From Emcibacter sp. SYSU 3D8 (GTDB taxonomy: Bacteria > Pseudomonadota > Alphaproteobacteria > SMXS01), in NCBI RefSeq assembly GCF_039655875.1, contig NZ_JBBYXK010000005.1, positions 1 through 64,000 on the forward strand: 64,000 bases of DNA. Direction: 5' to 3'. The first letter of the stretch is position 1. Every line of letters starts with the position of its first letter. The notes below the pieces were generated by a model. It saw only the letters and a program-made list of their open reading frames with translations, was not told the origin of the DNA and searched no databases. Position numbers and translations under genes: made by a program. Below are positions 1-10,075 of the stretch, piece by piece.

Positions 1-98
1 TTGACGCCTTCCGACGCCAGAAGATCAACTACCCGGCGACCAATGCCCTTCGTCGAGCCCGTCACGATGGCATTCTTGCCCTTTAAACCCAGATCCAT
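1..98 (-). CDS. SDR family oxidoreductase, N-terminal part only
   Basis: The first 32 codons of a short-chain dehydrogenase/reductase lie at the window edge; the rest is outside. The ATG at 98 follows a GGGAGAT ribosome site. The translation begins MDLGLKGKNAIVTG and continues STKGIGRR, which is the TGxxxGxG cofactor-binding turn of the NAD(P)-dependent SDR fold (residues 14-21). Substrate unknown. It diverges from the ferredoxin reductase gene at 344 across about 245 bases in which I see no other gene. The family call is firm; the function is not. Confidence 0.8.
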   Translation of the reverse strand, partial: MDLGLKGKNAIVTGSTKGIGRRVVDLLASEGV

Positions 99-343
99 GA
101 TTCATCTCCCAACCAGATGTGAAAAACTCGCTTCGACCCCCCGTGAGGCCGCTGCCGCGCGCCGAGACCGGCGCATTGAAGTCCCGCGAACCGGATGCGG
201 CGTGACCGCATCTGTCATGAAAAGGCGCCCGGAAGGTCTCCCCCTGCTCCGCGGGACGTAACGGCAGGATCGGAGCCATATCATAGATTTTTGCCACCGA
301 ACAGGATAAGAGCGGGCAATCACAAGACATCGGAACGGGTACC

Positions 344-1555
344 ATGACACAGACCATCATCGTCGTCGGCGCCGGCCATGCCGGAGGCCAGGCCGTGGCA
401 ACCTTGCGGCAGAAGGGATTCGACGGCCGCATCATCATGATCGGCGACGAACCCTATGTCCCCTACGAGCGCCCGCCGCTCTCGAAGGCCGTGCTGGCCG
501 GCGAACTGGAGGTCGAGCGGACCTTCCTGAAAAAGGACACGTGGTACCCGGATAAGCAGATCGATTTCCGCGCCAACACGCAGGTCACCGCCATCGACCG
601 CCGCGCGAAGACGGTCACCACGTCCCATGGCGAGAACCTTGCCTATGACAAGCTGCTGCTGGCGACCGGTACCAGGGTCCGCAAGCTGCAGGCGCCGGGC
701 GCCCACCTCGAGAACATCTTCTATCTGCGTGCCATCGACGACACGCTGGCGATCCGCAAGCAGATGAAGCCCGGCGCAAAGGTAGTGATCGTCGGCGGCG
801 GCTATATCGGTCTCGAAGTGGCCGCCGTGGCGGTGAAGATGGGCTGCGACGTCACCGTGCTCGAAGGTCTGGACCGGGTGATGAGCCGTGTCGTGGCGCC
901 GGAGGTCTCGGCATTCTACGACAAGGTGCACACCGACGCCGGTGTCAAGATCCGCACCGGCATGGCGGTGACCGGCTTCGAGGGCCATGGCAAGGTCGAG
1001 CGCGTCACCTGTGCCGATGATTCATTCTTTCCCGCCGATCTGGTCGTCATCGGTGTCGGCGTCTTGCCGAACGTCGAACTGGCAGCCGACGGCGACCTGG
1101 CCGTCGACAATGGAATCGTCGTCGACGAATACTGCCAGACCAGCGACGAGAACGTCTGGGCGGCCGGCGACTGCACCAACCATCCCAATGCGCTGCTGGG
1201 CCGTCGCCTGCGCCTGGAATCGGTCCAGAACGCCGTCGACCAGGCGAAGACCGCCGCCAACGCCATGTGCGGCGAGTTGAAGGAATATGCCGAAATACCG
1301 TGGTTCTGGTCGGATCAGTATGACCTGAAACTGCAGATCGTCGGCCTTTCCGAGCCCGGCGACGAGGTCGTGATCCGCGGCAACCCCGCCGAACGGAAAT
1401 TTTCGGCGATCTACCTTCGGCACGGCAAGTTCGTGGCCATCAACGCCATCAACATGATCAAGGATTTCATGGCGGCCAAGAAGATGATCGCCGCAGGCAC
1501 GCAGCTTGATCCGGTCCGTGCCGCCGACCCTGAAGTACCGCTGAAGGATCTGTAG
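344..1555 (+). CDS. FAD-dependent ferredoxin reductase (putidaredoxin-reductase type)
   Basis: A 403-residue flavoprotein that should pass electrons from NAD(P)H through FAD to a small iron-sulfur protein. Visible motifs: the N-terminal FAD-binding GAGHAGG (residues 9-15), the NAD-binding GGGYIG (151-156) and the second FAD motif AAGD (273-276). Length and motif order fit the putidaredoxin/rhodocoxin reductase family. A [2Fe-2S] ferredoxin gene starts 80 bases downstream, so the two probably form one chain feeding a cytochrome P450 or a Rieske-type oxygenase. No such oxygenase lies in the window, so the final acceptor is unknown. Confidence 0.9.
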   Translation: MTQTIIVVGAGHAGGQAVATLRQKGFDGRIIMIGDEPYVPYERPPLSKAVLAGELEVERTFLKKDTWYPDKQIDFRANTQVTAIDRRAKTVTTSHGENLAYDKLLLATGTRVRKLQAPGAHLENIFYLRAIDDTLAIRKQMKPGAKVVIVGGGYIGLEVAAVAVKMGCDVTVLEGLDRVMSRVVAPEVSAFYDKVHTDAGVKIRTGMAVTGFEGHGKVERVTCADDSFFPADLVVIGVGVLPNVELAADGDLAVDNGIVVDEYCQTSDENVWAAGDCTNHPNALLGRRLRLESVQNAVDQAKTAANAMCGELKEYAEIPWFWSDQYDLKLQIVGLSEPGDEVVIRGNPAERKFSAIYLRHGKFVAINAINMIKDFMAAKKMIAAGTQLDPVRAADPEVPLKDL

Positions 1556-1635
1556 TCGGCGGAATAGGTTGCAATGCTCCGCGCCTTTGGCTAGGAAGCG
1601 GCGAAAACCCGCAGCAGATACCCTCGAGGACACAC

Positions 1636-1950
1636 ATGGCAAAAATTCTCATCACCAACCGCGACGGCGAGCAGAGCGAGATCGAAGGCGAGATCGGCAT
1701 CTCGGTGATGGAGAATCTGCGCGACAACGATTACGAACTGGAGGCCATCTGCGGCGGCCAGTGCTCGTGCGCTACCTGTCACATCTATATCGACGATGCA
1801 TGGCTGTCCAAAGTCGGCGCTCGCAACGACGAAGAGAACGAGTTGCTTGAGGAACTGGACTGCGTCCAGCCCGGCTCGCGCCTGAGCTGCCAGATCGAGT
1901 TCAGCGAAGATCTGGACGGTCTGACACTGACCATCGCGCCGGACGAATGA
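1636..1950 (+). CDS. [2Fe-2S] ferredoxin, adrenodoxin/putidaredoxin type
   Basis: A 104-residue soluble electron carrier. The cluster ligands are C39, C45, C48 and C85, matching the C-x5-C-x2-C-xn-C pattern of vertebrate-type ferredoxins; C43 and C76 are extra cysteines. It is very acidic, as expected for docking to a reductase. It lies just downstream of the matching reductase and ends at a good intrinsic terminator. An Isc-type ferredoxin is an alternative, but there are no isc/hsc genes nearby, so an oxygenase electron-transfer role is more likely. Confidence 0.92.
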   Translation: MAKILITNRDGEQSEIEGEIGISVMENLRDNDYELEAICGGQCSCATCHIYIDDAWLSKVGARNDEENELLEELDCVQPGSRLSCQIEFSEDLDGLTLTIAPDE

Positions 1951-1971
1951 GCCGCACGGCTCTCTGACTGA

Positions 1972-1998
1972 AAAGCCCGGCCTTGCGCCGGGCTTTTT
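1972..1998 (+). terminator. Rho-independent terminator after the ferredoxin
   Basis: A 10-bp perfect stem (AAAGCCCGGC / GCCGGGCTTT) with a 5-base loop is followed by a T run. It starts 22 bases after the ferredoxin stop. The A run on the other side could let it also serve the convergent gene that ends at 2003. Confidence 0.85.
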
Positions 1999-2002
1999 GT
2001 TT

Positions 2003-2587
2003 CTAGAACGGCGCCGACATGAAAATGCCGCCCCGATACTCGGTATAGGACCGGCGGTCGCTGTTCGACGCGCCGCCGGCAAAGGAAAAGTTCACGGGTG
2101 GCTCGGCAGGCCGGGCCGACGCCGCGACTGGCAGGGCATTGCCATAACCATCGACCGGCGGCGTGCCGTTGTCGTAGGTCGACACGTTGTTGACCTCGCG
2201 GACATCGCTCCACAGACCGTAGCGAAGCTGGCCGTTGCCGAAAGCGAATTTCAGGCGATTGTCCGGCCTGACCCGGTAGGCGGTAAACCGCGGCATCGCC
2301 GAATAGGTGTCCCTGCCCCGGAGATTGAACGCATCGTCCTTGCAGACCGGACACGGCCGGGACTTGTAGCCGCGCGCATTGGTCACGCGCGGCAGGCCAG
2401 TCGCCCCGGCAAGCTTCAGTTTGGCGGGACGCCCCAGCAGACCGCTCGGCTCGGGAAGCCGCGCAAGCGCGTCCACCATCTGGAGAAATTCGCCACCGGC
2501 GTCGAACGCGGGCTGCGCGGCGCCCTCGCCGGCACGCACCGGCGTGACCATGAACGGAACAATGAGCAATGCCCAAAGCATCTTCAT
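2003..2587 (-). CDS. Secreted hypothetical protein
   Basis: A 194-residue protein with a clear Sec signal peptide (about residues 1-19, MKMLWALLIV... ending VRA). A GGGGGAA ribosome site precedes the ATG. The mature part carries one CPVC pair in a PCPVCKDD context and is rich in Arg, Asn and aromatic residues towards the end. I do not recognise a family. The CxxC could bind a metal or form a disulfide in the periplasm, but nothing around it suggests a function. Confidence 0.7.
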   Translation of the reverse strand: MKMLWALLIVPFMVTPVRAGEGAAQPAFDAGGEFLQMVDALARLPEPSGLLGRPAKLKLAGATGLPRVTNARGYKSRPCPVCKDDAFNLRGRDTYSAMPRFTAYRVRPDNRLKFAFGNGQLRYGLWSDVREVNNVSTYDNGTPPVDGYGNALPVAASARPAEPPVNFSFAGGASNSDRRSYTEYRGGIFMSAPF

Positions 2588-2704
2588 CTGAGTTCCCCCG
2601 TTGATGCCTTTGCAAAGGAATTAGGCCTCATTTGCCGGATTCCAACGGCGCCCTTGGCCATATCCTGCCGGTGGCATAGGCTCGGTGCAATCAAGGGGAG
2701 AGAC

Positions 2705-3232
2705 ATGACGAACCGTAAAAGCACCGTGGTTTTTCAGAACGCGTTTATCGTGAACGACATCGAGGCGGCGGTTGCCCGCTGGGTGAAAACCATGGGTGTC
2801 GGCCCATGGGTCATGCTGGAGAACATCAGCATGGCCAATGCCTTCTACAAGGGCAAGCCGACCACCATGAAGCTGCATGCCGCCCTGGCGGCGTCGGGCG
2901 GCATCCAGATGGAACTCATCCAGCCGTTGCACGACCATCCGTCGGTCTACCGGGACTACTTTCCCACCGGAAAGGAGGGCTTTCACCATATCGGTGTGCT
3001 GACCGACGACGTGCAGCGCGATGTAGAGATGTACCGGAAGCTGGGCCACGAGGTGATCGCCTCGGGAGGCAACCCGGACCAGACACACATCGCCTATGTG
3101 GACACCTGGAACACCGGCCATTGCCTGGTCGAACTGATCCACGCCGACCAGGCCTACATCAAGATGAGCCGCATGCTGGAAGACGCCGCCCGCACCTGGG
3201 ACGGCAAGACCATGACCGTACCGCGCGCCTAA
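2705..3232 (+). CDS. VOC-fold (glyoxalase/dioxygenase superfamily) protein
   Basis: A 175-residue protein with the VOC pattern: an ME-LIQ strand in the first half, FHHIGV in the middle (metal-ligand histidine) and HCLVELIH near the end (metal-ligand glutamate). A GGGGAGAG ribosome site fixes the start. A second VOC gene follows after 12 bases, and a third lies at 12.5-13.0 kb. All three end in a conserved W-D-G-K/R-T tail, which marks them as one subfamily. VOC proteins catalyse isomerisation, epimerisation or ring-cleavage reactions; the substrate here is unknown. The neighbouring dehydrogenases suggest catabolism of an organic acid or terpenoid-like compound. Confidence 0.85.
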   Translation: MTNRKSTVVFQNAFIVNDIEAAVARWVKTMGVGPWVMLENISMANAFYKGKPTTMKLHAALAASGGIQMELIQPLHDHPSVYRDYFPTGKEGFHHIGVLTDDVQRDVEMYRKLGHEVIASGGNPDQTHIAYVDTWNTGHCLVELIHADQAYIKMSRMLEDAARTWDGKTMTVPRA

Positions 3233-3244
3233 GGGGAAAGACCG

Positions 3245-3784
3245 ATGAAACAGCACCAGAATCTCGTCATCACCCAGAATGCCTGGGTGGTCCGCGACCT
3301 CGATCAAGCCATCGCCCGATTTACCCGAACCATGAAAGTGGGTCCGTGGTTCATGATCCCGAAAATCGCCCTGAACACCGTCATGTATCGGGGAAAGCCG
3401 GCTGAACTCGACATCTCGGTGGCCGTGGCCTTCGCCGGGCATGTGCAGCTGGAGCTAATCGAGCAGCACAATGACAGCCCCTCGGCCTACCGCGACACGG
3501 TGCCGAAAGGCCAGGACGGCTATCACCACATCTGCTTCTATCCCGACGACTACGACGCCGAACTGGCCCGCTACATGTCGATGGGCTACGAGGTGGCGAC
3601 CAGTGGGCAGGTCACCTCGGCCAACGACCGCCGGTTCTGCTACATCGACACCCGCAAGGACCTCAACTGCATGGTCGAGCTGGTCGATGCCCCGGAAGGC
3701 GGCAGCGTCGTCTGGGCGGCGCTGCGCGAGGCCACCGACAATTGGGACGGCAGGACCGACCCGATCCGGACCATGGGACTCTAG
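3245..3784 (+). CDS. VOC-fold protein, paralogue of the preceding gene
   Basis: A 179-residue relative of the upstream VOC protein, probably co-transcribed with it (12-base gap, GGGGAAAG ribosome site). It shares the start (QNAWVVRDLDQAI), the central YHHICF with its ligand histidine, CMVELV with its ligand glutamate, and the WDGRTDP tail. The tandem arrangement suggests duplication, with the two copies either forming a heteromer or acting on related substrates. Substrate not predictable from sequence. Confidence 0.85.
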   Translation: MKQHQNLVITQNAWVVRDLDQAIARFTRTMKVGPWFMIPKIALNTVMYRGKPAELDISVAVAFAGHVQLELIEQHNDSPSAYRDTVPKGQDGYHHICFYPDDYDAELARYMSMGYEVATSGQVTSANDRRFCYIDTRKDLNCMVELVDAPEGGSVVWAALREATDNWDGRTDPIRTMGL

Positions 3785-3793
3785 GACCGGTCC

Positions 3794-4561
3794 CTAGGGC
3801 GAGATGATCGTGCAATTATCGATCAGCATCTCGGCGCCGTTGATGAACTTGGCTTCGTCGGATGCCAGGAACAGCACTGTGTTGGCCACATCCTCCGGCT
3901 CGCCCAGGCCCGGACCGGGCGGGCCGGCGCTGGCCGGATCGGCGCCCTTTGGCGTGGTGCCGCCCTCGGCCGCCGCCTGCTTGATCATCTCGGTGGCGAT
4001 GCCGCCGGGGTGTATCGAGTTGACCCGGATCCTGTAGCCCGACTGCTGGCAGTGAACCGCCGCCGACTTGGTCATCGAGCGCACCGCGCCCTTGGCCGCC
4101 GAATAGGCGAAGAATGGCGGAAAGCCGAGGAAGGCCGCCGTCGACGACACGTTGATGATCGAGTTCAGGTCGGCGTTCTGCTTCATCAGGCCGATGCCGT
4201 ATTTCAGGCCGAAGAACACGCCGTCGGTCATGATCGAATGGACCCGCCGCCATTCCTCGGTGGTCGTGCTTTCGACCGTCTTGACCACCACGATGCCCGC
4301 ATTGTTGACCAGCACGTTCAACTTGCCGAAATGGTCGGCGGTCTGCTTCAGCACCTGCTGCCAGCCATCCTCGTCGGTCACGTCCTGGCGGATGAAGATC
4401 GCGCCGTTGCCAGCCATCTGGGCCGTTTCTTCGCCGCCCGCCACGTTGACATCGGTGATGACGACCTTGCCGCCCTCCTCCGCCAGCCGGATCGCATCCG
4501 CCCTGCCCAGACCGGCGCCGCCGCCGGTGACCAGGCACACCTTGCCCTCGATTCGTCCCAT
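3794..4561 (-). CDS. SDR family oxidoreductase
   Basis: A 255-residue classical short-chain dehydrogenase. It shows the cofactor motif TGGGAGLG near residue 12, an NNAG motif in the middle, and the catalytic Ser-Tyr-Lys set in INVSSTAAF and YSAAKGAV. An Asp at the end of the second strand (ITDVN) favours NAD over NADP. A proline/glycine-rich insert (PPGPGLGEPED) precedes the usual VANTVLFLAS helix. It may form a minus-strand unit with the DUF1330-like gene located just upstream of it (the gap is 25 bases). Likely an alcohol/ketone dehydrogenase in the same catabolic zone. Confidence 0.88.
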   Translation of the reverse strand: MGRIEGKVCLVTGGGAGLGRADAIRLAEEGGKVVITDVNVAGGEETAQMAGNGAIFIRQDVTDEDGWQQVLKQTADHFGKLNVLVNNAGIVVVKTVESTTTEEWRRVHSIMTDGVFFGLKYGIGLMKQNADLNSIINVSSTAAFLGFPPFFAYSAAKGAVRSMTKSAAVHCQQSGYRIRVNSIHPGGIATEMIKQAAAEGGTTPKGADPASAGPPGPGLGEPEDVANTVLFLASDEAKFINGAEMLIDNCTIISP

Positions 4562-4586
4562 GGAAACCTCCCCGTTTCGCTGATTG

Positions 4587-5195
4587 TCAGATGCCGCGGA
4601 CCATCATGTGCATGCCGTCCGAATTGTCTTCCCGCAGCTTCTTGTACGGGGCGTATTCGGGGCCGAACCAGAATTTCCTGAAGGCGTCCTCGGACGGATA
4701 CCGCAGGGCGATGAAAGACGCGTGCGGCCAGCTGCCGTCGAGTTGATCGTAGGTGTTGCCGGCGGCGCAGGCCTGCACGCCGAACCGGGCGCTGATCGGT
4801 GGCACTTCCGTGTAATAGGGCTTCATCGCCTCCATGTCGCGCGTGTCGCCGCCGCCGATCATGAACACGGCGCCGCTGCCGGTGGCGGGCAGCGGATCGT
4901 CGGTGAAGGCTTCCGCCAGGATGCAGTCCTGGTCGCTGGCCGCATCGCGAACCTCCTTCATCGGCTTGTATTCCGGCGAGTTCCAGAACGTCCGCGCCTG
5001 CGCCAGCGACGGAAAGCCCAGCAGCACCATGCGCTCGCGCTTGTACTTGCCGTCGAGCACTTCGGCATCGTTGTCGATGGCCAGGATCTGACCGCCATAC
5101 GAGGCGAGAATCGGCGGCGCGCCCTCGACATATTTGGCCATGCCGGCCTCGTCCTTGATGTCGATGCCGATGAACATGTAAGCGACCTTGGTCAT
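4587..5195 (-). CDS. Tandem DUF1330-like (dimeric alpha/beta barrel) protein
   Basis: A 202-residue protein made of two similar halves. Each half has an aromatic strand followed by W/FxxPEYxPxKxxR (FWNSPEYKPMKEVR at about residue 88, FWFGPEYAPYKKLR near the end), which is typical of DUF1330/EthD-like small barrels. The start at 5195 was chosen because GGGGAAACGG lies just upstream; the open frame continues further without a better site. It sits between an SDR and a peptide transporter on the same strand. Such proteins usually accompany degradation pathways; the role here is unknown. Confidence 0.75.
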   Translation of the reverse strand: MTKVAYMFIGIDIKDEAGMAKYVEGAPPILASYGGQILAIDNDAEVLDGKYKRERMVLLGFPSLAQARTFWNSPEYKPMKEVRDAASDQDCILAEAFTDDPLPATGSGAVFMIGGGDTRDMEAMKPYYTEVPPISARFGVQACAAGNTYDQLDGSWPHASFIALRYPSEDAFRKFWFGPEYAPYKKLREDNSDGMHMMVRGI

Positions 5196-5215
5196 TCCCG
5201 TTTCCCCATTCTCAG

Positions 5216-6754
<1,539 letters not shown>

Positions 6755-6780
6755 GAGTTCCCCTTCCTCGTCCGCCCGCC

Positions 6781-6841
6781 ACTATAGAGAAACGGAAGGC
6801 CTGCAAAAGAGCCTTATCATTCCGGCGTGCCGGGCTATAGT
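6781..6841. promoter_or_regulatory. Divergent promoter region, POT transporter / crotonase
   Basis: Two TATAGT boxes face outwards: one read on the minus strand at 6781-6786 towards the peptide transporter, one on the plus strand at 6836-6841 towards the crotonase gene. The plus-strand box has TTATCA 16 bases upstream as a weak -35. The short shared region suggests coordinated expression. This is pattern matching only. Confidence 0.4.
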
Positions 6842-6866
6842 CGCCGCGACACAGAGGGAGATTCCG

Positions 6867-7673
6867 ATGACCGACATCCACAAACCCGTGGACGCGACGC
6901 TGACGCTGGAAAACCGCGTCGCCGTCTTCACCTTGAACCGCCACGACGTGCGCAATGCGCTGACCGGCAACAATCTGATCCAGGACATCGTCGACACCTG
7001 CAAATGGGTCAATGCAACGCCGGAGGTGTCCGTGCTGGTCATCACCGGTGACGGCTCGGCATTCTCGGCCGGCGGCAACGTCAAGGCCATGAAAGCCCAG
7101 GGCAGCCAGACCGTCGGACACGTGGCGCAGACCTACCGCGACGGCATCCAGCGTATCCCGCAGGCGGTCCAGTCACTGGAAGTGCCGGTGATCGCCGCCG
7201 TCAACGGCCCGGCCATCGGCGCCGGCTGCGACCTCAGCCTGATGTGCGACATCCGCCTTGCCTCGACCGAAGCCATCTTCGGCGAGACCTTCGTGAATCT
7301 GGGCCTGATCTCGGGCGACGGCGGCGCATGGTTCCTGCCCAAGATCGTCGGCTACCAGCGCGCCGTCGAGCTGACCTTCTCGGGTCGCCTGGTGAAGGCC
7401 GACGAGGCGCTGACGCTGGGCATGGTGCTCGAAGTCGTCGAGCCGGACCAGTTGATGCCGCGGGCGCTCGAGATGGCCCGCCTGTTCGCCTCGAAGCCGC
7501 CGATCACCACCCGCTATACCAAGCGGCTGATGAAGCTGGCCGAGCGTGAGCAACTGAAGGACTTCCTCGACCAGTGCGCCTTCTTCCAGGGTGTCTGCCA
7601 CCAGACCGCCGACCACCAGGAAGCTGTCGACGCGTTCATCGAAAAGCGTTCGGCCAACTTCGCCGGGCGCTAA
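6867..7673 (+). CDS. Enoyl-CoA hydratase/isomerase (crotonase) family protein
   Basis: A 268-residue crotonase-fold protein. The start at 6867 follows GAGGGAG; the frame is open further upstream but has no better site. The oxyanion-hole motifs are present: SAGGNVKAM and NGPAIGAGCDLSLMCDIRLAS. At the position of the first catalytic Glu of rat hydratase there is Asp (GAGCD), and at the second (FGQPE in the classical enzyme) the sequence is FGETF, so Phe replaces Glu. It may therefore not be a simple hydratase; isomerase, hydrolase or another crotonase chemistry is possible. The substrate is an acyl-CoA by family. Confidence 0.88.
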   Translation: MTDIHKPVDATLTLENRVAVFTLNRHDVRNALTGNNLIQDIVDTCKWVNATPEVSVLVITGDGSAFSAGGNVKAMKAQGSQTVGHVAQTYRDGIQRIPQAVQSLEVPVIAAVNGPAIGAGCDLSLMCDIRLASTEAIFGETFVNLGLISGDGGAWFLPKIVGYQRAVELTFSGRLVKADEALTLGMVLEVVEPDQLMPRALEMARLFASKPPITTRYTKRLMKLAEREQLKDFLDQCAFFQGVCHQTADHQEAVDAFIEKRSANFAGR

Positions 7674-7686
7674 GGCATCCGCAGCC

Positions 7687-7715
7687 GACCCCTCTCCCGC
7701 AACGGGAGAGGGGTC
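7687..7715. repeat. Perfect intergenic palindrome
   Basis: A 13-bp perfect stem (GACCCCTCTCCCG and its complement) with a CAA loop lies just after the crotonase stop. There is no T run, so it is a weak terminator candidate. It resembles the CCCTCTCCC-type palindromes that recur between genes in many alphaproteobacterial genomes. Only one copy is seen in this window. Confidence 0.6.
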
Positions 7716-7803
7716 GGGCCGACGACGGATCGGCCATTCTCCCCTGGCCGGAATGCGCGCCGCCGCGCTGAATCCAGCCGGCCAAGATTCTCATCCCATT
7801 CGA

Positions 7804-7832
7804 TTGAACTGCGCGAACAGAGCTCCACATAC
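7804..7832 (+). promoter_or_regulatory. Candidate promoter of the first DUF481 gene
   Basis: TTGAAC (7804-7809) and ACATAC (7827-7832) are separated by 17 bases. The 13-base block TTGAACTGCGCGA ends 81 bases before the start codon. The paralogous downstream gene has nearly the same block at exactly the same distance, which supports a functional element. Confidence 0.55.
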
Positions 7833-7896
7833 TGTTGAAAGAACACGTGTTTCTGAAAACGCGTGATTCACAAAACCGCAACAGGAAGGCTGCTCG

Positions 7897-8916
7897 ATGA
7901 GACGCGAAATCGCGCTTCTCGCGATACTTCAATCCGTGCTGCCGGTCGTTGCGATGGCGCAGCAAGCCCCGCTGCCCGAAGCGGTCACGGCCATGCTGCG
8001 CATGGCCGCCGAGCGTGACGCGAAGGAACACACGACGCGTTATCTGGATGCTGCGGTGGCCATCGCCGCCGACGTCTATCCCGAAGCGCACGGCGCCGTG
8101 CTGGCCGAGGCCCAGCGCCTCGCGCCGGCCCGCGCCACCGGGCTGGCGTCGGTGATCAGCGGCGAGACGCGCAGCTCGGCGCCTCCTCAGGTCGCCGACG
8201 AGAAATCCGTGCCGCCCGCCAGCAAGGCGGCCGAGAAGGCCGCCGCACCCAAGCCCAGCGGTTTCCTGCCTGTCGATCATTGGAAGGGCGGCGTCGAACT
8301 CGGCGCGGCGATGAACAGTGGCAACGTCTCCAGCCGGTCTGTCGCCACAGCCGTCAACATGCTCAACGACCGCCAGAAATGGCGTCACAAGGTGGGCGCC
8401 ACCTTCGGGCTGATCCGGACCGACGGCGTGACCACCAAGCGGGCGGCGACCGCCAGCTACCAGCTCGACCACAAGTGGACGCCGCGTTTCTATAATTACG
8501 GTTTGTTCGACTACAGCCGTGACCGGTTCGGGACATTCCACGAGCGCTATCTGGAGACGCTGGGCTTCGGCTACCGGGTCTTGCAGGGCGAAACCTATTC
8601 GCTCGACATCGAGGGCGGCGCAGCACTGCGCCAGAGCACGCCCACGCGGACCATGATCCGCGAGGACGAGTACGGCGGCCGCGTGAATACGGTGTTCAAC
8701 TGGAATGTTTCGGACAGTTTCGCCATCAACAATACCGGGTCGGCTTTCGTGACGGACGCGCGCACATCGCTGGAGAACACCGTGGCGTTGAAAACCAAGA
8801 TCACGGACCGCATTTCCGGCAAGCTGTCGTTCAATCTGAAGCACGACACCGAGGTGCCGATGGACACCGTCAGGACCTCGACCGAGACCAAGGCGACGCT
8901 GCTCTACAGCTTTTGA
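7897..8916 (+). CDS. DUF481 outer-membrane beta-barrel protein, copy 1
   Basis: A 339-residue exported protein. A signal peptide (cleavage after about VVAMA) is followed by an alpha-helical, Ala/Pro-rich linker of about 100 residues. The DUF481/YdiY-type barrel domain then starts at the WKGGVELGAAMNSGN segment. The chain ends in Phe (LLYSF), the usual outer-membrane barrel C-terminus. Strands such as YNYGLFDYSRDRFG and ETLGFGYRV alternate polar and aromatic residues. AGGAAGG lies before the ATG. It is duplicated immediately downstream. The E. coli relative is described as salt-induced; the role here is unknown. Confidence 0.87.
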   Translation: MRREIALLAILQSVLPVVAMAQQAPLPEAVTAMLRMAAERDAKEHTTRYLDAAVAIAADVYPEAHGAVLAEAQRLAPARATGLASVISGETRSSAPPQVADEKSVPPASKAAEKAAAPKPSGFLPVDHWKGGVELGAAMNSGNVSSRSVATAVNMLNDRQKWRHKVGATFGLIRTDGVTTKRAATASYQLDHKWTPRFYNYGLFDYSRDRFGTFHERYLETLGFGYRVLQGETYSLDIEGGAALRQSTPTRTMIREDEYGGRVNTVFNWNVSDSFAINNTGSAFVTDARTSLENTVALKTKITDRISGKLSFNLKHDTEVPMDTVRTSTETKATLLYSF

Positions 8917-8950
8917 TCCGCATCAAGATCATGAATTTGCTCGGCAATGT

Positions 8951-8979
8951 TTGAATTGCGCGAGCCGGGTCCCATATTC
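8951..8979 (+). promoter_or_regulatory. Candidate promoter of the second DUF481 gene
   Basis: TTGAAT (8951-8956) and ATATTC (8974-8979) have a 17-base spacer. The block TTGAATTGCGCGA differs by one base from that upstream of copy 1 and ends the same 81 bases before its start codon, so the promoter was duplicated with the gene. Confidence 0.55.
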
Positions 8980-9043
8980 GTCTCAATCATAACGGGCACC
9001 AACCCGCCCAACTCCGGCAATTCCACGACAGCAAGGGGGTACG

Positions 9044-10075
9044 ATGCAACGCGGGCTCGCGTTTCTCGCCGCTATTCAATTCATGGCACCGGTCGCCGCC
9101 ATGGCCCAGGAGGCAAAACTGCCCGACGGCGTGGCAGTCATGCTGCGCAAGGCGGCTGACAGGGACATCCAGGAAAATACGTCGAGATATCTGGAGACGG
9201 CGGTGGTGATCGCTGCCGATGGCTATCCGAACCTGCGCGGCGAGATTCTTGCCGAAGCCGGGCGGCTGGCGCCAGGGCGGACCGGTGCGGTGACTGCCGC
9301 TGTTGCTAACCGGCAAATGCCGGCATCAGCAACGCCCGCGCCAGAGCCCCAGGCCGCCGTCAGCGTCCCAACGCCGCCCACCCCGCCCGCAAAGAAGCCA
9401 GTCCCGCCAAAACCCTCCGGTTTCGCCGGCTTCGACAACTGGACAGGTAATGTGGAGCTGGGCGCCAGCCTCAACAGCGGAAACATCTCTTCCCAGTCGA
9501 TCGTTGCTGCCCTCAGCCTGCTCAACGACCGGCATAAGTGGCGCCACAAGCTGGGCGCCAGTTTCGGACTGCTCCGGACGAGCGGCACCACCACCAAGGA
9601 ACAGGCGGCAGCCAAGTATCAGCTCGACTACAAGTGGAGCGACCGGCTCTACAATTTCGGCCTGGTCGAATACGAGCGCGACAAATACGGCGCGTTCCGC
9701 GAGCGGTTCCTGGAATCGATCGGCGTCGGCTACCGGGCGCTCGAGGGCGAAACCTATTCGCTGGACATCGAGGCCGGCGCCGCTGTGCGCCAGAGTACGC
9801 CCACTGCCACCATGATCAGCCAGACCGAGTATGGCGGGCGGCTGAATACGGTGTTCAACTGGGATGTTTCCGACACGTTCTCGATCATCAACACGGGATC
9901 GGTTTTCCTGTCCGACCGGCGAACCTCGCTGGAAGACACCGTCGCCTTCAAGACCAAGATCACCGAGACCATCTCGGGCAAGTTGTCATTCAATGTGAAG
10001 CACGACACCGATGTGCCGCTGGGGAACGCCAAGACCTCGACCGAAACCAAGGCGACGCTGCTCTACAGCTTCTAG
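9044..10075 (+). CDS. DUF481 outer-membrane beta-barrel protein, copy 2
   Basis: A 343-residue paralogue of the gene before it, with the same layout: signal peptide ending AAMA, helical linker (here Pro-rich, with TPPTPPAKKPVPPKPSG), then the barrel from WTGNVELGASLNSGN to the terminal LLYSF. Long stretches of the barrel are near-identical to copy 1, while the linker has drifted. It has its own copy of the promoter element rather than relying on read-through. Its stop codon shares the CTAG tetramer with the stop of the convergent alr gene. Confidence 0.87.
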   Translation: MQRGLAFLAAIQFMAPVAAMAQEAKLPDGVAVMLRKAADRDIQENTSRYLETAVVIAADGYPNLRGEILAEAGRLAPGRTGAVTAAVANRQMPASATPAPEPQAAVSVPTPPTPPAKKPVPPKPSGFAGFDNWTGNVELGASLNSGNISSQSIVAALSLLNDRHKWRHKLGASFGLLRTSGTTTKEQAAAKYQLDYKWSDRLYNFGLVEYERDKYGAFRERFLESIGVGYRALEGETYSLDIEAGAAVRQSTPTATMISQTEYGGRLNTVFNWDVSDTFSIINTGSVFLSDRRTSLEDTVAFKTKITETISGKLSFNVKHDTDVPLGNAKTSTETKATLLYSF

